NCBI GenBank assembly: GCA_017619835.1
Contig: JAFZRN010000032.1
Location: forward strand, 62,001 to 126,000
Direction: 5' to 3'
DNA: 64,000 bases
Source of the DNA: Eubacterium sp.
GTDB taxonomy: Bacteria; Bacillota; Clostridia; Lachnospirales; Lachnospiraceae
The notes under the pieces were generated by a model. That model was not told the origin of the DNA, ran no database searches, and saw nothing but the letters and a program-made list of their open reading frames with translations. Below are positions 7,445 through 17,300 of this stretch, one piece after another. Made by a program: the position numbers and the translations under genes. Every line of letters starts with the position of its first letter. The first letter of the stretch is position 1.

Positions 7445-9505
7445 TTATATTTCTCCGCTCTCGCTCATCTCGGCAAGAACTTTTTTGAGCTCCTCAAAGA
7501 AATGATCTTTGGTCTCGCCCTTAAGCTGCGCACCCGCAACATTTGCATGGCCGCCGCCGTTGAATTTCTCCATTACTACCTGAACGTTCACATCACCGAT
7601 GGAACGGGCAGATACATAGAGGATTCCGTCATCAGCCTCCGTTACTACAAAAGAAGCTGTTATATTCTCTACATTCAGGAGCTCATTTGCAGTCTTGGCA
7701 ACTGCAACGGTAGGAGCATCTGCCGAATCGGGATCGGGCTTTACATAGGACAGCGCAAAATGATCCATATAGACGGACGCATTGCTGATTCCCTGTGCTC
7801 TCTCCTTCATCTCGAGCATGGTGCTTCTGAACATCTTGCGGACTCTTGTGATATCAGCTCCGCTCTTTCTCAAGTAGGAAGCCGCCTCAAAGGTCCTTAC
7901 ACCTGTCTTGGTAAGGAAATTATCCGTATCGATAAGGATGCCGGCATACATGGCATCGGCCTCCTGAGATTTAAGTCTCGGATTCTTGGAAATGTATTGG
8001 TACATTTCAGCGATCATCTCGCACGCCGAAGAAGCAAAGGGCTCGATATATGAAAGAGTTGCTCCGCTTATGGCTTCGGTGGTCTGTCTGTGGTGATCGA
8101 AAACAACCACTGTCGGAACCAGACTGAGAAGCTCCTCGCACTCGGTCATGCTCGGCCTGTTGACATCGCAGACAACTACGACCGTATTCTGATTAACCTC
8201 GGTAACAGCCTCATTGCTGGTAAGGAAGACTCCGTCATACTGGTTTCCTACCTTAAATGTGCTGTAAAGCGGTTTGATCGCATCAGTTACTTCATTTATA
8301 ACGATATGAGCCTTCTTACCGAGACTCTTAACCATTCGATAGATACCTATGGCTGAACCGAAAGCATCCGCATCCGGTCTTTTATGTGCCATGATAAGAA
8401 CCTTGTCCTTGCTGAGGAGAAGCTCTTCAAAAGCCTGAGCCTTAACTCTGGCCTTAACTCTGGTGGTCTTCTCGGTTCCGGCACTCTTACCGCCGTAGTA
8501 GGTTACCTGGTCGCCGAACTTTACCGCAGCCTGGTCACCGCCACGTCCCATGGCCATACCGATAGCTGTTCTCGCATTATCATAAGCACTCAGGAAGCTG
8601 TTGGCATCGGAATCCGAATCGGAACCTATACCGATACTGAGTGTCATGCTGATCTCATTTCCGACGTTGATGTTCTTTACTTCATCAAGAAGGGAGAACT
8701 TATCATCTCTTAAGGTCTGCATGAACTTCTGTCTGAATACAAAGAAATATTTATCATTCTCCGTATGCTTAACGATAGCGTCTATATTGTTGAGGTACAT
8801 GTTTATCTTACGCTCGATAAGAGCGGTAAGGATAGAATGCTTTACATCCTCAAGCGAATCCATAACCTCATCATAGTTATCAAGATAGATAAGACCTGCA
8901 TAGAGCTTCTGGTCTATAGTCTCCTGCTTATAATGCTTAAGCTCGGTCTCATCAAAGAGATAAACCGCAAGCACGATATCATCATCCTTGGCCTCTTCCT
9001 TGTTTTCATCGAAAACCTTGGAAAGATCCACTCTTCTGATGGCTACCTTATAATGCTTATCCTCATATTCGATACTTGTCTCCACATCATTTCCATCACC
9101 GATAAGTTCGGGAGTCAGCTGAGGAAAATATGAATCGATAGTCTTTCTGATCCTTTTCTCTCTTGCAACACCGACTGTATCGTGAAACGGATTGTTAGCC
9201 CACATGATACGACCGGAAAGGTCGAGGATAGCATAAGGGATCTCCAGCTCCTGCAGAAGCTCCTTCTGGATCTTTCCCTGCTCAAGAGAATAATCCACAA
9301 GTACGCTGCTTATGGCCGGTATCATCCTGAGATAGAGAATGAGCACAACGATTATGTAGATGACAAGCAAGACAATGCTCACCATACCTACCCTGCTGTT
9401 TACTCCGTTCTCATAGATCTCAAAGCCCAGAAGTATCAGAGCCAGAAGAATCGGGATAACTATAATGTATTTAATTCTTCGCTTTAACTGCTTTTCATTG
9501 TTCAT
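7445..9505 (-). CDS. gdpP: Cyclic-di-AMP phosphodiesterase GdpP (DHH/DHHA1)
   Basis: 686-residue membrane enzyme that hydrolyses c-di-AMP, the nucleotide that controls potassium, turgor and cell-wall state. In order: two membrane helices (about 10-65), a PAS-like sensor (about 80-150), a degenerate GGDEF domain (about 170-330, ending GRGGDQAAVKFG), the DHH domain (AHKRPDADAFGSAIG, CDVNRPS, FDHHRQ) and the DHHA1 domain (FNGGGHANVAGAQ). The metal-binding residues appear intact. The ATG overlaps the valS stop (ATGA) and has only a weak ribosome-binding site, so translation is probably coupled to valS. rplI follows after 17 bases. Confidence 0.95.
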   Translation of the reverse strand: MNNEKQLKRRIKYIIVIPILLALILLGFEIYENGVNSRVGMVSIVLLVIYIIVVLILYLRMIPAISSVLVDYSLEQGKIQKELLQELEIPYAILDLSGRIMWANNPFHDTVGVAREKRIRKTIDSYFPQLTPELIGDGNDVETSIEYEDKHYKVAIRRVDLSKVFDENKEEAKDDDIVLAVYLFDETELKHYKQETIDQKLYAGLIYLDNYDEVMDSLEDVKHSILTALIERKINMYLNNIDAIVKHTENDKYFFVFRQKFMQTLRDDKFSLLDEVKNINVGNEISMTLSIGIGSDSDSDANSFLSAYDNARTAIGMAMGRGGDQAAVKFGDQVTYYGGKSAGTEKTTRVKARVKAQAFEELLLSKDKVLIMAHKRPDADAFGSAIGIYRMVKSLGKKAHIVINEVTDAIKPLYSTFKVGNQYDGVFLTSNEAVTEVNQNTVVVVCDVNRPSMTECEELLSLVPTVVVFDHHRQTTEAISGATLSYIEPFASSACEMIAEMYQYISKNPRLKSQEADAMYAGILIDTDNFLTKTGVRTFEAASYLRKSGADITRVRKMFRSTMLEMKERAQGISNASVYMDHFALSYVKPDPDSADAPTVAVAKTANELLNVENITASFVVTEADDGILYVSARSIGDVNVQVVMEKFNGGGHANVAGAQLKGETKDHFFEELKKVLAEMSESGEI

Positions 9506-12168
9506 TTCAGATTACCAATTCGTTCACATACCTGTGCATAGGTTTCCTTATACTTGGCGAGCTTTTCCTTTTCGGCATTAACTTTAGCCTCGGGAGCCTT
9601 GTTTACGAAGTTAGGATTATTCAGCATTCCTTCACCACGCTTTATCTCTCCCTCGAGACGGGCCTTTTCCTTGTTAAGTCTTTCAAGCTCCTTCTCAACA
9701 TCTACAAGCTCGGCAAACGGTATATAGATAACCGCATTGTGGATGACTGCCGATACGGCATCATCCTGAATACCGGTCTTGTCAGACTGTACCTTTACTT
9801 CGGAAGCATATCCAAGGGTGCCGAAGAACGCTGCACTGTCCTCAAATACCCTTCTGATCTCTTCCTTATCTGATACTACATATACTGCAGCCTTTCTTGA
9901 AGGCGGTACATTCATATCTGTTCTTACTGTTCTGATCGCACGAACCGCATCCTTGATGATATCAACATTGGAAGCCTCAACGTCAAAGTCTCTTGCGTCC
10001 TCTGCAACCGGCCATGAATCTATCATTAATGATTCTCTGCCTGTAAGTGTACAGTAGATCTCTTCCGTAACAAATGGCATGTAAGGATGAAGCAGCTTAA
10101 GTCCTATAGACAGAACCTCTCTTAATGTCCAGAGAGCTGCAGCCTTTGTGCCGGCATCTTCAGCCCAGAGTCTTGGCTTAACCATCTCGATATACCAGTC
10201 ACAGAACTCATCCCAGAGGAAGTCATGGATCTTATCAGCTGCTATACCGAGCTCAAACTTCTCCATGTTGTCTGTAACATCACGAACCAGCTGGTTAGCC
10301 TTTGCAACGATCCACTTATCTGCCATTGTAAGGTCATCAAGAGTTACAGCATTGATTGCTTCGTCTGTAATTCCGGCTTCCTTAGCGCTGTCAAAGTTCA
10401 TCATGATGAAACGTGAAGCATTCCAAACCTTATTTGCAAAGTTACGGCTGGCCTCAAGTCTGTCCCAGATAAAACGCATATCATTACCGGGAGCATTTCC
10501 CGTGATGATCATAAATCTAAGAGCATCTGCTCCGTACTTATCTATAACATCGATCGGATCAATACCATTTCCAAGGGACTTACTCATCTTACGGCCCTGC
10601 TCATCACGGATAAGTCCGTGGAAGAGAACTGTATGGAACGGAATACTTCCGGTCTGCTCAAGTGATGAGAATACCATTCTGATAACCCAGAAGAAAATGA
10701 TATCGTAACCTGTTACAAGTACGTCCGTAGGGAAGAAGTACTTATAATCCTCACACTCTGTATCAGGCCAACCCAGTGTTGAGAAAGGCCAGAGTGCAGA
10801 TGAGAACCATGTATCAAGTGTATCTTCATCCTGCTTCAGATTCTTGCTCTGACATTTAGGACACTGACAAGGTGCTTCCATCTCAACGATGGTCTCACCA
10901 CAATCCTGACAGTACCATGCCGGGATTCTGTGTCCCCACCACAGCTGTCTTGATATACACCAGTCACGCATATTATCAATCCAGTTATAGTAGATCTTGT
11001 TCATTCTTTCGGGAACCAGTCTAACCTCGCCGGTTTCAACAACCTTTCGGGCACGAGCTGCCATCTCATCCATCTTAACAAACCACTGCGGCTTGATAAG
11101 CGGCTCAACTGTGGTTCCGCATCTGTCATGAGTTCCTACCTGATGAGTATGAGGAACTACTTTAACCATAAGTCCCTGTGCTTCGAGGTCCTCAAGAACA
11201 GCCTTTCGAGCCTCATATCTGTCCATTCCATGATATCTTGTTTCAGGACAGTTGATTGTAGCATCATCGTTCATTATATTTATCTCTTCAAGGTTATGAC
11301 GCTTACCAACCTCAAAGTCGTTAGGATCATGAGCAGGTGTTATCTTAACACAGCCTGTTCCGAACTCCTTATCTACATATGAATCGGCGATAACCGGAAT
11401 CTCCCTATTAACAAGTGGAAGAAGAAGTGTCTTGCCAACGATATCAGCATATCTCTCATCCTCGGGATTAACCGCAACAGCAGTATCACCAAGAAGAGTT
11501 TCCGGACGGGTTGTAGCGATCTCTACAAATCTTCCTTCTTCACCAACTACAGGATAATTGATATGCCAGAAATGTCCTTCCTGCTCCTCATGCTCAACCT
11601 CGGCATCAGAGATAGTCGTCTGACAAACCGGGCACCAGTTAACGATACGGGAACCCTTATAAATCCAGCCCTTATCATAGAGCTTTTTGAATACTGTATT
11701 TACGGCCTTGTTGTTGCCTTCATCCATTGTGAAGCGCTCTCTGTCCCAGTCAGCAGAAGAACCCATTCTCTTCAGCTGGTTGATGATACGTCCGCCGTAC
11801 TCTTCACGCCAGTCCCATACACGCTTCAGGAAGCCTTCACGTCCCAGGTCATCCTTGCTGATCCCCTCTTCTTTAAGAGACTCGATAACTCTGACCTCTG
11901 TTGCGATTGCTGCATGGTCGGTTCCCGGCTGCCACAGTGCATTATAGCCCTGCATTCTCTTCATACGGATAAGAATATCCTGCATTGTATTATCAAAAGC
12001 ATGTCCCATGTGAAGCTGACCGGTGATATTTGGGGGTGGCATCACGATCGTAAAGGGTTTTTTGCTTCTGTCTACTTCTGCGTGGAAGTAGCCGTTATCT
12101 ACCCACTTTCTGTATAATCTTCCCTCGATCTCCTCGGGGTTATAATTTTTTTCGAGTACCTTACTCAT
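9502..12168 (-). CDS. valS: Valyl-tRNA synthetase
   Basis: 888-residue class I synthetase that charges tRNA-Val and edits misactivated threonine. It shows PPPNITGQLHMGHAF (HIGH motif), the CP1 editing domain with TTRPETLLGDTAVAVNPED, GRKMSKSLGNGIDP (KMSKS motif), the anticodon-binding helical domain and the C-terminal coiled-coil arm (about 820-885). Length is standard. GGAAAGAGAG precedes the ATG. The leader to the previous gene is only about 80 bases and holds a hairpin but no room for a T-box. It overlaps gdpP by four bases; valS attached directly to gdpP-rplI-dnaB is not the usual arrangement. Confidence 0.98.
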   Translation of the reverse strand: MSKVLEKNYNPEEIEGRLYRKWVDNGYFHAEVDRSKKPFTIVMPPPNITGQLHMGHAFDNTMQDILIRMKRMQGYNALWQPGTDHAAIATEVRVIESLKEEGISKDDLGREGFLKRVWDWREEYGGRIINQLKRMGSSADWDRERFTMDEGNNKAVNTVFKKLYDKGWIYKGSRIVNWCPVCQTTISDAEVEHEEQEGHFWHINYPVVGEEGRFVEIATTRPETLLGDTAVAVNPEDERYADIVGKTLLLPLVNREIPVIADSYVDKEFGTGCVKITPAHDPNDFEVGKRHNLEEINIMNDDATINCPETRYHGMDRYEARKAVLEDLEAQGLMVKVVPHTHQVGTHDRCGTTVEPLIKPQWFVKMDEMAARARKVVETGEVRLVPERMNKIYYNWIDNMRDWCISRQLWWGHRIPAWYCQDCGETIVEMEAPCQCPKCQSKNLKQDEDTLDTWFSSALWPFSTLGWPDTECEDYKYFFPTDVLVTGYDIIFFWVIRMVFSSLEQTGSIPFHTVLFHGLIRDEQGRKMSKSLGNGIDPIDVIDKYGADALRFMIITGNAPGNDMRFIWDRLEASRNFANKVWNASRFIMMNFDSAKEAGITDEAINAVTLDDLTMADKWIVAKANQLVRDVTDNMEKFELGIAADKIHDFLWDEFCDWYIEMVKPRLWAEDAGTKAAALWTLREVLSIGLKLLHPYMPFVTEEIYCTLTGRESLMIDSWPVAEDARDFDVEASNVDIIKDAVRAIRTVRTDMNVPPSRKAAVYVVSDKEEIRRVFEDSAAFFGTLGYASEVKVQSDKTGIQDDAVSAVIHNAVIYIPFAELVDVEKELERLNKEKARLEGEIKRGEGMLNNPNFVNKAPEAKVNAEKEKLAKYKETYAQVCERIGNLK

Positions 12169-12221
12169 GTGTTTTATCTCTCTTTCCTCATATTGTTATT
12201 ATGGCTGGTCGCTTCGCTCCG

Positions 12222-12244
12222 CAAGGTCAGCATAGCTGACCTTG
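12222..12244. repeat. Hairpin between the TPR gene and valS
   Basis: A perfect 10-bp inverted repeat, CAAGGTCAGC (12222-12231) and GCTGACCTTG (12235-12244), with a 3-base loop. It lies 4 bases downstream of the TPR gene stop on the minus strand. No T-run follows on either strand, so it is an mRNA-stabilising or repeat element rather than a classic terminator. Confidence 0.6.
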
Positions 12245-12247
12245 ACC

Positions 12248-13084
12248 TTATATAGCCTGCTCACGGAAGTCATCCTTTATCTCACTCAGGATGATATCCA
12301 TACGTTTATCATAATCAGTCATATCTTTATTCATCTTGTTATATGCGGCACGCTGCAGCATAGCAAAGATGGTCATCTCACGGACGTCGTCCTTGGAGTC
12401 ACCAATCTCATGCATGATCTCGTCAAGGTAATCATCGGGAAGTCCCTGATACCTTATCTCGGTCTTAAGTGTCGATGTATCCGATGTAAGTGCGACGATG
12501 TAGAAGTAGCCCTTTAATGACTCGGGGTTCTCATTAAGCTCATAGGCTTTAAGGAAGAACTTCTTGGCATCCTCAAGATCAAGATTGTTGGAAGCCGCAA
12601 CGGCTCTGTTGTGATATATATTACCCACAAAGACGGGATCTCTTGATTCATCCTCGATTTCATCAAGGATATCATCATAGAAGGTAGCCGCCTTGATATA
12701 TCTCCTGTAAGCAAGATAGCCGTCAGCCTTCAGTTTGGAACGCTGTATCTTATCAAGCTTGCGGTACTTTGTCCATGCCTCGGCATAGGTCTTTATCTCC
12801 TCAAGTGTATAATATTCTCCGGCACTGAGGATCTCGATAAGAAAGTCCTGTGCATAGGCAGTCTTATTAAGCATACCCATAAGCTTGTCTGCCAGCTCTT
12901 CCATTCCGAGCTCTGTTCTGATCCAGTTGAAGAGCTTCTCGGAAAGCGCCGACTTACTTATCAGCATGGTGTTATTGTAGATATAGAAGCAGAGCTCCTC
13001 GTAGGTATATATCTCAACCTTTGTATTAAGAAATGTAAAAGGAGTTTCTGCAACCTTGGCAGAGCAAAGAATTATCTTGGACAT
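12248..13084 (-). CDS. TPR-like helical protein of unknown function
   Basis: 278 residues, nearly all helical by composition, no signal peptide or membrane segment. The central part (about 125-205) reads as tandem TPR-like helices (YRRYIKAATFYDDILDEI; then NRAVAASNNLDLEDAKKFFL before KAYELNENPE). I do not recognise a named family. The gene shares one base with the Hsp70-like gene before it (TGATG: stop and start overlap), so the two are translationally coupled. With the large 14352-18320 gene they form a three-gene unit. TPR proteins often dock on Hsp70-type chaperones, so a co-chaperone role is a reasonable inference, not shown. Confidence 0.6.
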   Translation of the reverse strand: MSKIILCSAKVAETPFTFLNTKVEIYTYEELCFYIYNNTMLISKSALSEKLFNWIRTELGMEELADKLMGMLNKTAYAQDFLIEILSAGEYYTLEEIKTYAEAWTKYRKLDKIQRSKLKADGYLAYRRYIKAATFYDDILDEIEDESRDPVFVGNIYHNRAVAASNNLDLEDAKKFFLKAYELNENPESLKGYFYIVALTSDTSTLKTEIRYQGLPDDYLDEIMHEIGDSKDDVREMTIFAMLQRAAYNKMNKDMTDYDKRMDIILSEIKDDFREQAI

Positions 13085-14337
13085 CAGATCTTAAACTCCT
13101 TTCTGTATATTTTGTTGGTGGTCGGAAACATTTTGCCGAATCCCATGTCACGGATGATGACCGCTCCCTCGTTAGGACTTTCAAATTCGACCTCAAGGCT
13201 GAGCTTTGTGGTCTTGTTCGGTCTCTTTGGAAGGCCGTGTATCCTGACAGTCTCTCTCTTCTCATCATCAAACTTGCGGTTCTTATAAACTATCGTGACC
13301 TTATCGGTGTCATCCATGATCACATTTAATTTACCGGTGGTGTTATACCACTGCTTGCCGCCTGTCACGATGGGAACAAATGTATCCTTCTCGTCTCCGA
13401 GCGTAATACCTATATCGGATAATACGTTCTCTTTTGTCTCGACGAAGAAATCTTCATAGAAGGCTCTGTACTCACCGCCCACGGCTCTGTAGCAGGCACC
13501 CTTCGTATAAATGTTCTGTCCGACGAAGACTCGTCTTCCCTGACAGAGAACATTGGTAGATTTCTTCATCCACTTGTTGGAGAAACCGACTCCGGTAAGA
13601 AAGACTGCGGAGATATATGCCTTCTTGCCTTCATACTCGGCAATCTTGGCAAAATCAACGTCCATCTGATAGGTATCATTTCCATATCTCGAAAGAGATA
13701 TCTCACCCGTGTAATCCTCATGGACAACATTGATAGTCTTCGGTTCCTTATTCTTGGAGATATCTATCCTGTAATAATTCAGACCGTCGGTGCTGTAGTC
13801 ATACAGAGCAACGCTGTTGTTCCACAGCTCTGCCGGCTGATTGAATATGTAATAAAGTCCGCTGTCAAGGTGGCTCGTGATCTCGATTATATCCTTCTCG
13901 ACTCCCATCTCCTTATACAGCTCACTGAGGAGGCTGAATATCAGGGGCTCGAAGGTCTCGACCGAAATGACCAGCTTCTTGATCTCGGCAGCTTCGTATC
14001 TGTAGAGAAATGTATCTATATGGAGCTTGACCATCATCATGAAAAGCTTCTTATAGGTATACTCATGACCGGCAACAGTTACCGTGTCTTCACTTCCGAT
14101 GTTCTCGAAGATGCCATCCACCACCGTACCATTTTCATTGAAACGGGCTTCCGAAGCTTCGCCACCCACATACCAGTGCTCGGTATCCGTGCTGTAAAAC
14201 AGGATGTTGGGCATAAGGTAAGTCTCTTTGTTGTTAAGCTGGCTGACTGATTCGGGCTCACGCTTTATATCGTTGTAATATGACAGCTGTGTAAAATCGG
14301 AACACAGGTCCATTCCTATGTAGAATACTTCTGCCAC
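13084..14337 (-). CDS. Divergent Hsp70-like protein (probably DUF5716 family)
   Basis: 417 residues, GTG start with GGAGGAA 7 bases upstream. Every Hsp70 landmark has a counterpart in order. Phosphate-1 is IGMDLCSDFTQLSY (7-20; Hsp70 has GIDLGTT). VISVETF (123-129) and EITSHLDSGLYYIF (152-165) match the Hsp70 VxxVPA and EPTAAALAY segments. Phosphate-2 is VALYDYSTDGLNYYRI (176-191; Hsp70 has FDLGGGTFD). The adenosine motif is FLTGVGF (246-252), with KGACYRA (279-285). Residues 305-400 follow the beta substrate-binding domain, including VRIHGLPKRPN (364-374). Phosphate-loop glycines are replaced (C, S/T), so ATP hydrolysis may be lost. There is no helical lid. The DUF5716 name is from memory. 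Confidence 0.7.
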   Translation of the reverse strand: MAEVFYIGMDLCSDFTQLSYYNDIKREPESVSQLNNKETYLMPNILFYSTDTEHWYVGGEASEARFNENGTVVDGIFENIGSEDTVTVAGHEYTYKKLFMMMVKLHIDTFLYRYEAAEIKKLVISVETFEPLIFSLLSELYKEMGVEKDIIEITSHLDSGLYYIFNQPAELWNNSVALYDYSTDGLNYYRIDISKNKEPKTINVVHEDYTGEISLSRYGNDTYQMDVDFAKIAEYEGKKAYISAVFLTGVGFSNKWMKKSTNVLCQGRRVFVGQNIYTKGACYRAVGGEYRAFYEDFFVETKENVLSDIGITLGDEKDTFVPIVTGGKQWYNTTGKLNVIMDDTDKVTIVYKNRKFDDEKRETVRIHGLPKRPNKTTKLSLEVEFESPNEGAVIIRDMGFGKMFPTTNKIYRKEFKI

Positions 14338-14351
14338 TTTTTATTCCTCCG

Positions 14352-17300
14352 TTACAGTATTCTGAGATTCTCTTCAAAGAGGTGAACGGTGTTGATATAA
14401 ACATCCAGCTCCTCAAGAAGCTCTCTATCCTTACGCATCTCCTGTTTAACGAGCATCGAGTTGATCTGCTCGAAACGGCTCAGGTTCTTATTGGAGAAGG
14501 TTCTCTTCTTAAGAACATCACTTTCTACTATCTTGGCATTTCCATTCGGGTCATCCTCGATGGAATATACAAGTCTCTCGCCGTGGAATACCACGAACTC
14601 AAGCACATATACACCGCTGACGACTTCTTCCATACGGCGTCTCTCGGTCTTCTGCTTCGTCCTCGTTCCGGTATCGAAACTGTACTTCGCATATACCTGT
14701 CTCTCGTTCTCGCTCTTGTATACGAGATAGGTCTTGAGGAAGATATCCTGAGGAAGTCTGATAAACGAATCGAAATTCTTGAAGAACGGCAGGAGCTTTC
14801 CTGCATCCACGAACTTCTCGACATTTTCCTCGATCCAGTTCCTCTGAAGATCCGTATATCTTTCCAGCTTACTGAAGTAAAGCAGAAGTGCCATCGTTGA
14901 TATCTCATCATCGATGTTGCCCTTAAGTACTTCCTGGAACATCGCATCAAAGATGGAGTTCGGAACCTGAGCGTCATTTACCAGATAATTATGTGCCGAA
15001 AGTCTTGTAAAGGCTTTAACCACAAGTCCTCTGCTTCGTCCGCTGTAATATGTATGGAATACATCGTATATATATTCGATATAGGTGTTGGAGAACATCA
15101 TCTGAACAAGTGTGTTCTCTGCAAGCGGTGCTATATCGCCGACCTTATCCTTGGCCAGCTTGAAGAGATCCGCAAGCTCATCCAGACTTCCCTTGAAATT
15201 GGAAACAAGGTAGCCGAGGATGTTGGCATTTACGGTTCCCGTCTTGTAAAGGTTGATACAGATTGACATCAGGTCTTCTATCATGAAGCCGTCCGAATCC
15301 GTAACACCGTAATCGGCAAGTCTGTAAAGCTCGTTTGTATCCAGCTCGTTAAATCCATAGAGCTTAACTGCCTGAAAGGCTTTATCGAACATATTCATAT
15401 CGATGAGATATGTGATGATCGTTCTTGCATTTGCATGAGTCAGATACTCGATATCCAGCTTGCTCAGATATTTGATAAGGACATCCGTATCAAGATTCTC
15501 ATGATAATATTCTATGATATTGAGGCATGCCTGCTGCTTATAATCGTAGGATATCTCATCACACTGGATGATCTCACGTGCAGCGTTTACCTCCTTCGCG
15601 TTCTTATAGGTGAACTGGCCGATGCTCTCATAGTTGAAGAGCAGTACCCTGTAATCTCTCGGGCTGTACTCACGGCAGATAGGCATATAAGCCTTCTCAT
15701 CAACGATCCTCTCAAAATGATACGGAATGGATCCTGCGTATCTGTTTCCGTTCCTGTCCTCGAAGATGATCGATGCATTTTCCGAAAGCACCTCGACGTA
15801 AGCTTCGCCGTTCACAAGCGGAACTCTCTGAACATTCTGGAGCTCCTCATGGCTTACGATAACAGCCACGACATTCTTGTTGGTGCAGACTACCTTACGA
15901 CGGAAAATGATGTTGATAAGCTTTCCTGCATAGACACTGCTTACATTCTCGGGTTCGAGGAACTCATCGTAGATTACCGTCAGGTCGTCATTTACCTTAC
16001 CCTTGACGATCATGTTCTCCATGAAGTCTTCCATGGTCGGAGCATATTCATGATAGATCTTCATGTGCTCTGACTTGTTGAAGATGACATTTGCATAGAG
16101 ATATGCCTGCTCGTCTTCGGTAAGAGTATTTTTATAGTTAAGATACATAAGAACCGAAGTAGGGATCAGGTCGTAGCGTGACTTGTTCATGCTTCGGATG
16201 TAGCACTCATTAAGTCCGATGAACTTAAGGCTTCTCATGACCGCTGCTTTATAGAAACGGTGATATATGTTATCCAGCATATTTGCGGATATGAGCATTG
16301 AGCAGATACTGGAGAGCACCTCAAGGTTCTCACTCTCCTTACGGCTGAGCTTCTCGGCAACATCGGCTCTGACAGCTGCATCAAAACGTGAATCCGTGGA
16401 ATCATCCAGCTCCTGGATGCCCTCTTCCTCTTTTACTGTCTTCTTTTCTTCTTCGATGGCAGCCTTTATTGCTTCTTTTTCTTCTTCCTCAGCCTCTGCC
16501 TCTGCAGCGAGATATCTCTCGACTTTTCTTTCCTCTTCTTCAAGACTTCCAAGCTCCGAATCGGACTTGTTACCGAAGTTGAAGGATATATCTTCAAGAG
16601 ACTCATCATCATATTCATGGATTGCAGAGATCCTGGACTGATCAAGTGTCTCTCTTGCGACGGGCTCATAGAGATAGGTTTCGTCGATTCCTCTCTCGGC
16701 TGCGGCCTTTCTTCTCTCGACTCTCAGCTCGGCCTCGTTCTTATCATAGATCTCTCTTAATACCGCGAAGATCCTCTTATCGAAATCCTTGTTCTTGCCT
16801 GCGAGCTTAACAAACTCAAGCAGAACATCATCGGATACGAATTTATTTCTGAGTCCCCACTTGATGGAAAGAATCTCGTAAGGAGTAAGCTTCTTAAGCA
16901 GCATAGGATTACTGTTGAGAAGGTTACAGAGTTCGAAGTAAAGTATCGGGCTGTTGCTTCCCTCGTTGAACATCTGGGAAAGCTCTCTATAAAGTGCAGC
17001 CTTATCCTCGTTAAGTGTTTCATCAACGAAAAGCAGAAGCCAGAAGTAGAACATCTTCGGCTCTTCGGTCCTGTAATTTCTTCTGATGAGGTTGGCTGTT
17101 CTCTTTGTAGTCTCCTCATCCTTTTCCATCATTGCCTTAAGGTAGTTGTAGTAGCAGAGCTCCTGGGCTCCCATACTGTCCTTATCAACATCAGCCTCAA
17201 TACGCTGGAATTCCTGCTCAACCTTATTGAACTCACCTGCCAGGATGTTCATGTGGATGATGGCAAGTCTGTACATATCGACTTCCGGTTCGATCTCATT

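Noticed and set aside
12169-12247. T-box leaders for valS, hisS or aspS
   Set aside because: The gaps before these genes are only about 80, 87 and 24 bases, with no specifier stem or T-box sequence; a T-box needs about 150-250.
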